Below are positions 1-12,186 of a stretch of DNA of 64,000 nucleotides, one piece after another. The notes below the pieces were generated by a model. The model did no database searches. It saw only the letters and a program-made list of their open reading frames with translations, and was not told the DNA's origin. Positions within the stretch are counted from its first letter, which is position 1; every line of letters starts with the position of its first letter. This DNA comes from Amblyomma americanum (Eukaryota; Arthropoda; Arachnida; Ixodida; Ixodidae), in NCBI RefSeq assembly GCF_052857255.1, contig NC_135502.1:186121806-186185805 (forward strand), in the 5' to 3' direction. The position numbers were made by a program, and so were the translations under genes.

Positions 1-1449
1 ATTTAAAAGCACCACTTCAGCGATCCGCCGGCACTCGCACGTAGCAGCAGTGGACGGTACTGTAGAACACCCTTAAACTGCGTCTACTATCCTTCGCAGG
101 CTGCACCTAGAGGTAACAAAGTATATCCAAGCCAAAAACAAGTGCCCGGCCTGATCATCTCCCAGGGATTCTGCTCATCAAGTGGTCTGCACAGGCAAGG
201 CCCCAGGCGCAGCATTTAAAAGCAGTACGTCAGCAATCCGCCGGCACACGCACGCAGCAGCAGTAGACGACACAGGAGAACATCCTTAAACTGCGTCTAC
301 TATCCTTCGCAGGCTGCACCTAGAAGTTCACAAGTGTTTCCAAACCAAATACAAGTGCGCCGTCCTGATAATCTCCAGGGATTCCGCGCATAGAGTGGTC
401 TGCGCAGGCCAGGCTCCCAGGCGCAGCATTTAAAAGCACCACTTCAGCGATCCACCGGCACTCGCTCGTAGCAGCAATAGACGACACTGGAGAAAACGCT
501 TAAACTGTGTCTGCTATCCTTCTCAGGCTGCACCTAGAAGTTCCGAAGTATTTCCAAGCCGAAAAACAACTGCACCGGCCTGATCATCTCCAAGGGATTC
601 TGCGCATCGAGTGGTCTGCGCAGGCCAGGCCCCCAGGCCCAGCATTTAACGGCAGCACGTCAGCTATCCGCCGGGACTCGCAGGCAGCAGCAGTGGCCGA
701 CTCTGGTGAACACGCTTAAACTGCGTCTACTATCCTTCGCAGGCTGCACCTAGAAGTTCCGAAGTATTTCCAAGCCAAAAACAAGTGCGCCTGCTTGATC
801 ATCTCGAGGGATTCTGCGCATAGAGTGGACTGCGCAGGCCAGGCCCCCAGGCGCAGCATTTAAAATCACCACTTCAGCGATCCGCCGGCACTCGCACGTA
901 GCAGCAGTGGACGACACTGGAGAACACCCTTGAACTGCGTCTACTATCCTTCGCGGGCTGCACCTAGAAGTTCCGAAGTATTTCCAAGCCAAAAACAAGT
1001 GCGCCGGCCTCATCATCTCCAGGGATTCTGCGCATAGAGTGGTCTGCGCAGGCCAGGCCCCCAGGTGCAGCATTTAAGAATACCACTTCAGCGATCCGCC
1101 GGCACTCGCACGCAGCAGCAGTGGACGATACTGAAGAACACCCTTAAACTGCGTCTACTATCCCTCGCAGGCTGCACCTATAAGTTACGAAGTATTTCCA
1201 AGCCAAAAACAAGTGCGCTGGCCTGACTATCTCACAAGAATATTTCTCATCGAGTGGTCTGCGCAGGCCACGCTTCCAGGCGCAGCATTTAAAACAAGCA
1301 CGTCAGCGATGCGCCGGAACACGCACGCAGCAGCAGAAGCCGACACAGGAGAACACCCTTAAACGCCGTCTACTATCCTTCGCAGGCTGCACATAGAAGT
1401 TTCGAAGTATTTTTAAGCCAAAAACTAGTGCGCCGGCCTGATCACCACC
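1..1449. repeat. Left-family segment X, copy 1 (cut by window edge)
   Basis: About seven monomers that recur at 9667-11115 with an offset of 9666 bp. Shared private variants include GTAACAAAGTATATCC near 109 and 9779, TCACAAGTGTTTCCAAACC near 325 and 9990, and CACATAGAAG near 1390 and 11056. Scattered single-base differences exist (for example TAGAGG at 111 against TAGAAG in the second copy). The segment starts before the window, so its true length is unknown. No gene is present. Confidence 0.8.
858..1071. repeat. Representative 214-bp monomer
   Basis: This is one monomer phased on ATTTAAA. In order it carries GATCCGCCGGC, CGCACGTAGCAGCAGTGG (most copies read CGCACGCAGC), GACGACACTGG, the CTGCGTCTACTATCC block, CTAGAAGTTCCGAAG, an A5 tract in CCAAAAACAAG, GCGCCGGCC, ATCTCCAGGGATTCTGCG, GAGTGGTCTGCGCAGG and CCAGGCCCCCAGG. 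Short palindromes recur once or more per monomer in the array: TTTAAA, TGCGCA, GCCGGC and, in most copies, TGATCA (this copy has TCATCA instead). A (CAG)3 run is present in almost every copy. No Pol III A/B box pair or polyadenylation signal was seen. Confidence 0.9.
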
Positions 1450-4400
1450 AGCGATTCTGCGCATAGAGTGGTCTGCGCCGGCCAGGCCCCCAGGTGCAGC
1501 ATTTAAAAGCACCACTTCAGCGATCCGTCGGCACCCGCACGCAGCAGCAGTGGACGACACTGGAGAACGCGCTTAAACTGCGTCTACTATCCTTCGCAGG
1601 GTGCACCTAGAAGTTCCCGAAGGGTTTCCAAGCCGGAAAACATGTGCGCCGGCTTGATCATCTCCAAATGATTCTGCGCATCGAGGTGTCTGCGCAGGCC
1701 AGGCCCCCAGGCGAACCATTTAAAATCAGCACGTCAGCGATCCGCCGGCTCTCGCACGCAGCAGCAGTGGACGACATTGCAGAACACGCTTAAACTGCGC
1801 CTACTATCCTTCGCAGGCTGCACCTAGAAGTTCAGAAGTATTTCCTAGCCAAAAACAAGTGCCCGGCCTGATCATCTCCCAAGGATTCTGCTCATCAAGT
1901 GGTCTGCACAGGCAAGGCCCCAGGCGCAGCATTTAAAGGCACCACTTCAGCAATCCGCCGGCACTCGCACGCAGCAGCAGTAGACGACACAGGAGAACAC
2001 CCTTAAACTGCGTCTTCTATCCTTCGCAGGCTGCACTTAGAAGTTCCGAAGTATTTCCAAGCCAAAAACAAGTGCGCCGGCCCGATCATCTCCAGGGATT
2101 CTGCGCATTGAGTGGTCTGCGCAGGCCAGGCCCCAGGCGCAGCTTTTAAAAGCACCACTTCAGCGATCCGCCGGCACTCGCACGCAGCAGCAGTGGACGA
2201 CACTGGAGAACACGCTTAAACTGCGTCTACTATCCTTCGCAGGCTGCACCTAGAAGTTCCGAAGTGTTTCCAAGCCGGAAAACATGAGCGCCGGCCTGAT
2301 CATCTCCTAAGGATTCTGCGCATAGAGTGGTCAGCGCAGGCCAGGCCCCCAGGCGCAGCATTTAAAAGAAGCACGTCAGCGATCCGCCGGCACTCGCACG
2401 CATCAGCAGTGGACGTCACTGGACAACACGCTTAAACTGCGACGGCTATCATTCGCAGGCTGCACCTAGAAGTTCTGAAGTATATCCAAGCCAAAAACAA
2501 GTGCTCGCCCTGATCATCTCCAGAGATTCTGCGCATAGAGTGGTATGCGCAGGCCAGGCCCCCAGGCGCAGCATTTAAAGGCAGCACGTCAGCTATCCGC
2601 CGGGATTCGCAGGCAGCAGCAGTGGCCGACTCTGGTGAACACGCTTAAACTGCGTCTCTTATCCTTCACAGGCTGCACCTAGAAGTTCCGAAGTATTTCC
2701 AAGCCAAAAACAAGTGCGCCGGCTTGATCATCTCCTGAGATTCTGCGCATAGAGTGGTCTGCGCAGGCCAGGCCCCCAGGTGCAGCATTTAAGAGTACCA
2801 CTTCAGCGATCCGCCGGCACTCGCACGCAGCAGCAGTGGACGATACTGGAGAACACCCTTAAACTGCGTCTACTATCCTTCGCAGGCTGCACCTAGAAGT
2901 TACGAAGTATTTCCAAGCCAAAAACAAGTGCGCCGGCCTGATCATCTCCAGGGATTCTGCGCATAGAGTGGTCAGCGCAGGACAGGCCCCCAGGCGCAGC
3001 ATTTAAAAGCAGCACGTCAGCGATACGCCGGCACTCGCACGCAGCAGCAGTGGACGACCCTAGAGAACAGGGTTAAACTGCGTCTACTATCCTTCGCAGG
3101 CTGCACCTAGAAGTTCCGAAGTATTTCCAAGCCAAAAACAAGTGCTCGCCCTGATCATCTCCCAGGGATTCTCCTCATCGAGTGGTCTGCGCAGGCCACG
3201 CTTTCAGGCGCAGCATTTAAAAGAAGCACGTCAGCAATGCGCCGGAACACGCACGCAGCAGCAGTATACGACACAGGAGAACACCCTTAAACTGCGTCTA
3301 CTATCCTTCGAAGGCTGCACTTAGAAGTTCCGAAGTATTTCCAAGCCAAAAACAAGTGCGCCGGCCTGATCATCTCCAGGGATTCTGCGCATAGAGTGGT
3401 CTGCGCCAGCCAGGCCCCCAGGTGCAGCATTTAAAAGCACCACTTCAGCAATCCGTCGGCACACGCACGCAGCAGCAGTAGACGACACAGGAGAACACCC
3501 TTAAACTGTGTCTTCTATCCTTCGCAGGCTGCACTTAGAAGTTCCGAAGTATTTCCAAGCCACAAACAAGTGCGCCGGCCTGATCATCTCCAGGGATTCT
3601 GCGCATAGAGTGGTCTGCGCAGGCCAGGCCCCAGGCGCAGCATTTAAAAGCACCACTTCAGCGATCCGCCGGCACTCGCACGCAGCAGCAGTGGACGACA
3701 CTGGAGAACACGCTTAAACCGCGTCTACTATCCTTCGCAGGCTGCACCTAGAAGTTCCGAAGTGTTTCCAAGCCGAAAAACATGTGCGCCAGCCTGATCA
3801 TCTCCTAAGGATTCTGCGCATGGAGTGGTCTGCGCAGGCCAGGCCCCCAGGCGCAGCATTTTAAAGCAGCACGTCAGCGAACCGCCGGCACTCGCACGCA
3901 GCAGCAGTGGACGACACTAGAGAACACGGTTAAACTGCGTCTACTATCCTTCGCAGGCTGCACCTAGAAGTTCCGAAGTATTTCCAAGCCGAAAAACAAG
4001 TGCGCTGGCCTGATCATCTAACAAGGATTCTGTGCATCGAGAGGTCGCGGCAGGCCAGGCCCCCAGGCGCACCATTTAAAATCAGCACGTTAGCGTTCCG
4101 CCGGCTCTCGCACGCAGCAGCAGTGGACGACATTGGAGAACACGCTTAAACTGCGCCTACTATCCTTCGCAGGCTGCACCTAGAAGTTCTGAAGTATTTC
4201 CAAGCCAAAAACAAGTGCGCCGGCCTGACCATCTCACAAGAATTCTGCTCATCGAGTGGTCTGCGCAGGCCACGCTTCCAGGCGCAGCATTTAAAAGCAG
4301 CACGTCAGCGATGCGCCGGCACACGCACGCAGCAGCAGAAGACGACACAGGAGAACACCATTAAACGCCGTCTACTATCCTTCGCAGGCTGCACCTAGAA

Positions 4401-5532
4401 GTTGCGAAGTATTTTTAAGCGAAAAACAAGTGCGCCAGCCTGATCACCTCCTGGGATTCTGCGCATAGAGTGGTCTGCGCCGGCCAGGCCCCCAGGCGCA
4501 GCATTTACAAGCAGCACGTCAGCGATCCACCGGCACTCGCACGCAGCAGCAGTGGACGACACTACAGAACGCGGTTAATCTGCGTCTACTATCCTTCGCA
4601 GGCTGCACCTAGAAGTTCAGAAGTATTTCCAAGCCGAAAAACAAGTGCGCCAGCCTGATCATCTAACAAGGGTTCTTTGCATCGAGTGGTCGCGGCAGGC
4701 CAGGCCCCCGGCCGGCGCACCATTTAAAATAAGCATGTCAGCGATCCGCCGGCTCTCGCACGCAGCAGCAGTGGACGACATTGGAGAACACCCTTAAACT
4801 GCGTCTACTATCCTTCGCAGGCAGTACCTAGAAGTTGCGAAGTATTTTTAAGCGAAAAACAAGTGCGCCAGCCTGATCACCTCCAGGGATTCTGCGCATA
4901 GAGTGGTCTGCGCCGGCCAGGCCCCCAGGCGCAGCATTTACAAGCAGCACGTCAGCGATCCACCGGCACTCGCACGCAGCAGCAGTGGACGACACTACAG
5001 AACGCGGTTAATCTGCGTCTACTATCCTTCGCAGGCTGCACCTAGAAGTTCAGAAGTATTTCCAAGCCGAAAAACAAGTGCGCCAGCCTGATCATCTAAC
5101 AAGGGTTCTTTGCATCGAGTGGTCGCGGCAGGCCAGGCCCCCGGCCGGCGCACCATTTAAAATAAGCATGTCAGCGATCCGCCGGCTCTCGCACGCAGCA
5201 GCAGTGGACGACATTGGAGAACACCCTTAAACTGCGTCTACTATCCTTCGCAGGCAGTACCTAGAAGTTCCGAAGCATTTTCAAGCCAACTACAAGTGTG
5301 CCGGGCTGATCATCTCCAAGAGATTCTGCGCATCGAGTGGTCTGCGCAGGCCAGGCCCAGAGGCGCAGCATTTAAAAGCAGCACTTCAGCGATCCACCGG
5401 CACTCGCACGCATCAGCAGTGGACGTCACTGGACAACACGCTTAAACTGCATCTACTATCATTCGCAGGCTGCACCTAGAAGTTCTGAAGTATTTCCAAG
5501 CCAAAAACAAGTGCGCCGGCCTGATCATCTCC
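1450..5532. repeat. 4083-bp HOR unit U, copy 1 (19-mer)
   Basis: This unit is followed directly by a second copy at a constant offset of 4083 bp, which is 19 monomers. Identity starts near 1450 (left of it, ATCACCACCAGCG has no match) and continues until about 5570. Private variants shared by both copies include GTTCCCGAAGGGTTTCC, TGCGACGGCTATC, CCCCCGGCCGGCGCACC and GAAGCATTTTCAAGCC. Only a few single-base differences were seen, such as GAGGTGTCTG at 1684 against GAGTTGTCTG at 5767. The unit contains one copy of the TGCTCGCCC monomer class (near 3142) that dominates the right half of the window. Confidence 0.85.
4395..5260. repeat. 433-bp dimer tandem duplication inside unit U
   Basis: Two adjacent copies of a two-monomer block at an offset of 433 bp, roughly 4395-4827 and 4828-5260. 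Both carry GTATTTTTAAGCGAAAAAC, CAAGTGCGCCAGCC, CACTACAGAACGCGG, GGTTCTTTGCATCG and the CCCCCGGCCGGCGCACC length variant. The whole arrangement is repeated at about 8478-9343, so the dimer duplicated before unit U did. One visible difference is CCTCCTGGG in the first dimer against CCTCCAGGG in the second. Confidence 0.8.
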
Positions 5533-8500
5533 AGGGATTCTGCGCATAGAGTGGTCTGCGCCGGCCAGGCCCCCAGGTGCAGCATTTAAAAGCACCACTT
5601 CAGCGATCCGTCGGCACCCGCACGCAGCAGCAGTGGACGACACTGGAGAACGCGCTTAAACTGCGTCTACTATCCTTCGCAGGGTGCACCTAGAAGTTCC
5701 CGAAGGGTTTCCAAGCCGGAAAACATGTGCGCCGGCTTGATCATCTCCAAATGATTCTGCGCATCGAGTTGTCTGCGCAGGCCAGGCCCCCAGGCGAACC
5801 ATTTAAAATCAGCACGTCAGCGATCCGCCGGCTCTCGCACGCAGCAGCAGTGGACGACATTGCAGAACACGCTTAAACTGCGCCTACTATCCTTCGCAGG
5901 CTGCACCTAGAAGTTCAGAAGTATTTCCTAGCCAAAAACAAGTGCCCGGCCTGATCATCTCCCAAGGATTCTGCTCATCAAGTGGTCTGCACAGGCAAGG
6001 CCCCAGGCGCAGCATTTAAAGGCACCACTTCAGCAATCCGCCGGCACTCGCACGCAGCAGCAGTAGACGACACAGGAGAACACCCTTAAACTGCGTCTTC
6101 TATCCTTCGCAGGCTGCACTTAGAAGTTCCGAAGTATTTCCAAGCCAAAAACAAGTGCGCCGGCCCGATCATCTCCAGGGATTCTGCGCATTGAGTGGTC
6201 TGCGCAGGCCAGGCCCCAGGCGCAGCTTTTAAAAGCACCACTTCAGCGATCCGCCGGCACTCGCACGCAGCAGCAGTGGACGACACTGGAGAACACGCTT
6301 AAACTGCGTCTACTATCCTTCGCAGGCTGCACCTAGAAGTTCCGAAGTGTTTCCAAGCCGGAAAACATGAGCGCCGGCCTGATCATCTCCTAAGGATTCT
6401 GCGCATAGAGTGGTCAGCGCAGGCCAGGCCCCCAGGCGCAGCATTTAAAAGAAGCACGTCAGCGATCCGCCGGCACTCGCACGCATCAGCAGTGGACGTC
6501 ACTGGACAACACGCTTAAACTGCGACGGCTATCATTCGCAGGCTGCACCTAGAAGTTCTGAAGTATATCCAAGCCAAAAACAAGTGCTCGCCCTGATCAT
6601 CTCCAGAGATTCTGCGCATAGAGTGGTATGCGCAGGCCAGGCCCCCAGGCGCAGCATTTAAAGGCAGCACGTCAGCTATCCGCCGGGATTCGCAGGCAGC
6701 AGCAGTGGCCGACTCTGGTGAACACGCTTAAACTGCGTCTCTTATCCTTCACAGGCTGCACCTAGAAGTTCCGAAGTATTTCCAAGCCAAAAACAAGTGC
6801 GCCGGCTTGATCATCTCCTGAGATTCTGCGCATAGAGTGGTCTGCGCAGGCCAGGCCCCCAGGTGCAGCATTTAAGAGTACCACTTCAGCGATCCGCCGG
6901 CACTCGCACGCAGCAGCAGTGGACGATACTGGAGAACACCCTTAAACTGCGTCTACTATCCTTCGCAGGCTGCACCTAGAAGTTACGAAGTATTTCCAAG
7001 CCAAAAACAAGTGCGCCGGCCTGATCATCTCCAGGGATTCTGCGCATAGAGTGGTCAGCGCAGGACAGGCCCCCAGGCGCAGCATTTAAAAGCAGCACGT
7101 CAGCGATACGCCGGCACTCGCACGCAGCAGCAGTGGACGACCCTAGAGAACAGGGTTAAACTGCGTCTACTATCCTTCGCAGGCTGCACCTAGAAGTTCC
7201 GAAGTATTTCCAAGCCAAAAACAAGTGCTCGCCCTGATCATCTCCCAGGGATTCTCCTCATCGAGTGGTCTGCGCAGGCCACGCTTTCAGGCGCAGCATT
7301 TAAAAGAAGCACGTCAGCAATGCGCCGGAACACGCACGCAGCAGCAGTATACGACACAGGAGAACACCCTTAAACTGCGTCTACTATCCTTCGAAGGCTG
7401 CACTTAGAAGTTCCGAAGTATTTCCAAGCCAAAAACAAGTGCGCCGGCCTGATCATCTCCAGGGATTCTGCGCATAGAGTGGTCTGCGCCAGCCAGGCCC
7501 CCAGGTGCAGCATTTAAAAGCACCACTTCAGCAATCCGTCGGCACACGCACGCAGCAGCAGTAGACGACACAGGAGAACACCCTTAAACTGTGTCTTCTA
7601 TCCTTCGCAGGCTGCACTTAGAAGTTCCGAAGTATTTCCAAGCCACAAACAAGTGCGCCGGCCTGATCATCTCCAGGGATTCTGCGCATAGAGTGGTCTG
7701 CGCAGGCCAGGCCCCAGGCGCAGCATTTAAAAGCACCACTTCAGCGATCCGCCGGCACTCGCACGCAGCAGCAGTGGACGACACTGGAGAACACGCTTAA
7801 ACCGCGTCTACTATCCTTCGCAGGCTGCACCTAGAAGTTCCGAAGTGTTTCCAAGCCGAAAAACATGTGCGCCAGCCTGATCATCTCCTAAGGATTCTGC
7901 GCATGGAGTGGTCTGCGCAGGCCAGGCCCCCAGGCGCAGCATTTTAAAGCAGCACGTCAGCGAACCGCCGGCACTCGCACGCAGCAGCAGTGGACGACAC
8001 TAGAGAACACGGTTAAACTGCGTCTACTATCCTTCGCAGGCTGCACCTAGAAGTTCCGAAGTATTTCCAAGCCGAAAAACAAGTGCGCTGGCCTGATCAT
8101 CTAACAAGGATTCTGTGCATCGAGAGGTCGCGGCAGGCCAGGCCCCCAGGCGCACCATTTAAAATCAGCACGTTAGCGTTCCGCCGGCTCTCGCACGCAG
8201 CAGCAGTGGACGACATTGGAGAACACGCTTAAACTGCGCCTACTATCCTTCGCAGGCTGCACCTAGAAGTTCTGAAGTATTTCCAAGCCAAAAACAAGTG
8301 CGCCGGCCTGACCATCTCACAAGAATTCTGCTCATCGAGTGGTCTGCGCAGGCCACGCTTCCAGGCGCAGCATTTAAAAGCAGCACGTCAGCGATGCGCC
8401 GGCACACGCACGCAGCAGCAGAAGACGACACAGGAGAACACCATTAAACGCCGTCTACTATCCTTCGCAGGCTGCACCTAGAAGTTGCGAAGTATTTTTA

Positions 8501-9652
8501 AGCGAAAAACAAGTGCGCCAGCCTGATCACCTCCTGGGATTCTGCGCATAGAGTGGTCTGCGCCGGCCAGGCCCCCAGGCGCAGCATTTACAAGCAGCAC
8601 GTCAGCGATCCACCGGCACTCGCACGCAGCAGCAGTGGACGACACTACAGAACGCGGTTAATCTGCGTCTACTATCCTTCGCAGGCTGCACCTAGAAGTT
8701 CAGAAGTATTTCCAAGCCGAAAAACAAGTGCGCCAGCCTGATCATCTAACAAGGGTTCTTTGCATCGAGTGGTCGCGGCAGGCCAGGCCCCCGGCCGGCG
8801 CACCATTTAAAATAAGCATGTCAGCGATCCGCCGGCTCTCGCACGCAGCAGCAGTGGACGACATTGGAGAACACCCTTAAACTGCGTCTACTATCCTTCG
8901 CAGGCAGTACCTAGAAGTTGCGAAGTATTTTTAAGCGAAAAACAAGTGCGCCAGCCTGATCACCTCCAGGGATTCTGCGCATAGAGTGGTCTGCGCCGGC
9001 CAGGCCCCCAGGCGCAGCATTTACAAGCAGCACGTCAGCGATCCACCGGCACTCGCACGCAGCAGCAGTGGACGACACTACAGAACGCGGTTAATCTGCG
9101 TCTACTATCCTTCGCAGGCTGCACCTAGAAGTTCAGAAGTATTTCCAAGCCGAAAAACAAGTGCGCCAGCCTGATCATCTAACAAGGGTTCTTTGCATCG
9201 AGTGGTCGCGGCAGGCCAGGCCCCCGGCCGGCGCACCATTTAAAATAAGCATGTCAGCGATCCGCCGGCTCTCGCACGCAGCAGCAGTGGACGACATTGG
9301 AGAACACCCTTAAACTGCGTCTACTATCCTTCGCAGGCAGTACCTAGAGGTTCCGAAGCATTTTCAAGCCAACTACAAGTGTGCCGGGCTGATCATCTCC
9401 AAGAGATTCTGCGCATCGAGTGGTCTGCGCAGGCCAGGCCCAGAGGCGCAGCATTTAAAAGCAGCACTTCAGCGATCCACCGGCACTCGCACGCATCAGC
9501 AGTGGACGTCACTGGACAACACGCTTAAACTGCATCTACTATCATTCGCAGGCTGCACCTAGAAGTTCTGAAGTATTTCCAAGCCAAAAACAAGTGCGCC
9601 GGCCTGATCATCTCCAGGGATTCTGCGCATAGAGTGGTCTGCGCAGGCCAGG
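5533..9652. repeat. 4083-bp HOR unit U, copy 2
   Basis: Second copy of the 19-mer, directly adjoining the first. It matches through about 9652, where the sequence switches from the GCGCCGGCC to the GCGCAGGCC form and returns to segment X. It differs from copy 1 only at scattered bases (for example TACCTAGAGG at 9344 against TACCTAGAAG at 5261). The very high identity over more than 4 kb, against the visible divergence between neighbouring monomers, shows a recent segmental duplication. Confidence 0.85.
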
Positions 9653-12186
9653 CCCCCAGGCGCAGCATTTAAAAGCACCACTTCAGCGATCCGCCGGCAC
9701 TCGCACGTAGCAGCAGTGGACGGTACTGTAGAACACCCTTAAACTGCGTCTACTATCCTTCGCAGGCTGCACCTAGAAGTAACAAAGTATATCCAAGCCA
9801 AAAACAAGTGCCCGGCCTGATCATCTCCCAGGGATTCTGCTCATCAAGTGGTCTGCACAGGCAAGGCCCCAGGCGCAGCATTTAAAAGCAGTACGTCAGC
9901 AATCCGCCGGCACACGCACGCAGCAGCAGTAGACGACACAGGAGAACATCCTTAAACTGCGTCTACTATCCTTCGCAGGCTGCACCTAGAAGTTCACAAG
10001 TGTTTCCAAACCAAATACAAGTGCGCCGTCCTGATAATCTCCAGGGATTCCGCGCATAGAGTGGTCTGCGCAGGCCAGGCTCCCAGGCGCAGCATTTAAA
10101 AGCACCACTTCAGCGATCCACCGGCACTCGCACGTAGCAGCAATAGACGACACTGGAGAAAACGCTTAAACTGTGTCTGCTATCCTTCTCAGGCTGCACC
10201 TAGAAGTTCCGAAGTATTTCCAAGCCGAAAAACAACTGCACCGGCCTGATCATCTCCAAGGGATTCTGTGCATCGAGTGGTCTGCGCAGGCCAGGCCCCC
10301 AGGCCCAGAATTTAACGGCAGCACGTCAGCTATCCGCCGGGACTCGCAGGCAGCAGCAGTGGCCGACTCTGGTGAACACGCTTAAACTGCGTCTACTATC
10401 CTTCGCAGGCTGCACCTAGAAGTTCCGAAGTATTTCCAAGCCAAAAACAAGTGCGCCTGCTTGATCATCTCGAGGGATTCTGCGCATAGAGTGGACTGCG
10501 CAGGCCAGGCCCCCAGGCGCAGCATTTACAATCACCACTTCAGCGATCCGCCGGCACTCGCACGTAGCAGCAGTGGACGACACTGGAGAACACCCTTGAA
10601 CTGCGTCTACTATCCTTCGCGGGCTGCACCTAGAAGTTCCGAAGTATTTCCAAGCCAAAAACAAGTGCGCCGGCCTCATCATCTCCAGGGATTCTGCGCA
10701 TAGAGTGGTCTGCGCAGGCCAGGCCCCCAGGTGCAGCATTTAAGAATACCACTTCAGCGATCCGCCGGCACTCGCACGCAGCAGCAGTGCACGATACTGA
10801 AGAACACCCTTAAACTGCGTCTACTATCCTTCGCAGGCTGCACCTATAAGTTACGAAGTATTTCCAAGCCAAAAACAAGTGCGCTGGCCTGACTATCTCA
10901 CAAGAATATTTCTCATCGAGTGGTCTGCGCAGGCCACGCTTCCAGGCGCAGCATTTAAAACAAGCACGTCAGCGATGCGCCGGAACACGCACGCAGCAGC
11001 AGAAGCCGACACAGGAGAACACCCTTAAACGCCGTCTACTATCCTTCGCAGGCTGCACATAGAAGTTGCGAAGTATTTTTAAGCCAAAAACTAGTGCGCC
11101 GGCCTGATCACCACCAGCGATTCTGCGCATAGAGTGGTCTGCGCCGGCCAGGCCCCCAGGTGCAGCATTTAAAAGCACCACTTCAGCGATCCGTCGGCAC
11201 CCGCACGCAGCAGCAGTGGACGACACTGGAGAACGCGCTTAAACTGCGTCTACTATCCTTCGCAGGGTGCACCTAGAAGTTCCCGAAGGGTTTCCAAGCC
11301 GGAAAACATGTGCGCCGGCTTGATCATCTCCAAATGATTCTGCGCATCGAGTTGTCTGCGCAGGCCAGGCCCCCAGGCGAACCATTTAAAATCAGCACGT
11401 CAGCGATCCGCCGGCTCTCGCACGCAGCAGCAGTGGACGACATTGCAGAACACGCTTAAACTGCGCCTACTATCCTTCGCAGGCTGCACCTAGAAGTTCA
11501 GAAGTATTTCCTAGCCAAAAACAAGTGCCCGGCCTGATCATCTCCCAAGGATTCTGCTCATCAAGTGGTCTGCACAGGCAAGGCCCCAGGCGCAGCATTT
11601 AAAGGCACCACTTCAGCAATCCGCCGGCACTCGCACGCAGCAGCAGTAGACGACACAGGAGAACACCCTTAAACTGCGTCTTCTATCCTTCGCAGGCTGC
11701 ACTTAGAAGTTCCGAAGTATTTCCAAGCCAAAAACAAGTGCGCCGGCCCGATCATCTCCAGGGATTCTGCGCATAGAGTGGTCTGCGCAGGCCAGGCCCC
11801 AGGCGCAGCTTTTAAAAGCACCACTTCAGCGATCCGCCGGCACTCGCACGCAGCAGCAGTGGACGACACTGGAGAACACGCTTAAACTGCGTCTACTATC
11901 CTTCGCAGGCTGCACCTAGAAGTTCCGAAGTGTTTCCAAGCCGGAAAACATGAGCGCCGGCCTGATCATCTCCTAAGGATTCTGCGCATAGAGTGGTCAG
12001 CGCAGGCCAGGCCCCCAGGCGCAGCATTTAAAAGAAGCACGTCAGCGATCCGCCGGCACTCGCACGCATCAGCAGTGGACGTCACTGGACAACACGCTTA
12101 AACTGCGACGGCTATCATTCGCAGGCTGCACCTAGAAGTTCTGAAGTATATCCAAGCCAAAAACAAGTGCTCGCCCTGATCATCTC
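9653..12186. repeat. Segment X copy 2 plus a partial third copy of unit U
   Basis: From 9653 the sequence matches window positions 1-2520 at an offset of 9666 bp: segment X again, then the beginning of unit U (11116-12186). The match ends near 12186, where CATCTCCAGAGATT of the earlier copy is replaced by CATCTCCCAGGGATTCTG. Removing one 4083-bp copy from the 9666-bp offset leaves 5583 bp (26 monomers), which may be the older unit length from which the U duplication arose. Confidence 0.75.

Noticed and set aside
721..850. Internal half-monomer duplication (CTGCG...CGCAGG occurring twice, about 93 bp apart)
   Set aside because: Only the ends match and the middle is dissimilar. This is too weak to claim a dimeric origin of the monomer without an alignment test.
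925..960. 3' splice acceptor with branch-point-like TACTATCC before CTTCGCAGG
   Set aside because: The pyrimidine tract is short, and no matching donor or exon-like frame exists. It is present in every monomer as part of the repeat.
970..990. Heat-shock element in CTAGAAGTTCCGAAG
   Set aside because: GAA and TTC blocks are separated by one base rather than the two required for a standard element.
858..1071. CENP-B box
   Set aside because: I looked for the TTCG-n4-A-n2-CGGG pattern around TTCGCAGG and, on the other strand, CTTCGGAAC. Neither has the downstream A and CGGG at the required spacing.
750..1073. 107-codon frame on the minus strand, repeated at 10416-10739 and 46695-47018
   Set aside because: It covers one and a half monomers with no start context or protein-like composition, and its recurrence follows the segment X duplication.
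4470..4658. Identical 62-codon frames at 4470, 4903, 8553 and 8986
   Set aside because: Explained by the 433-bp dimer duplication within the 4083-bp unit.
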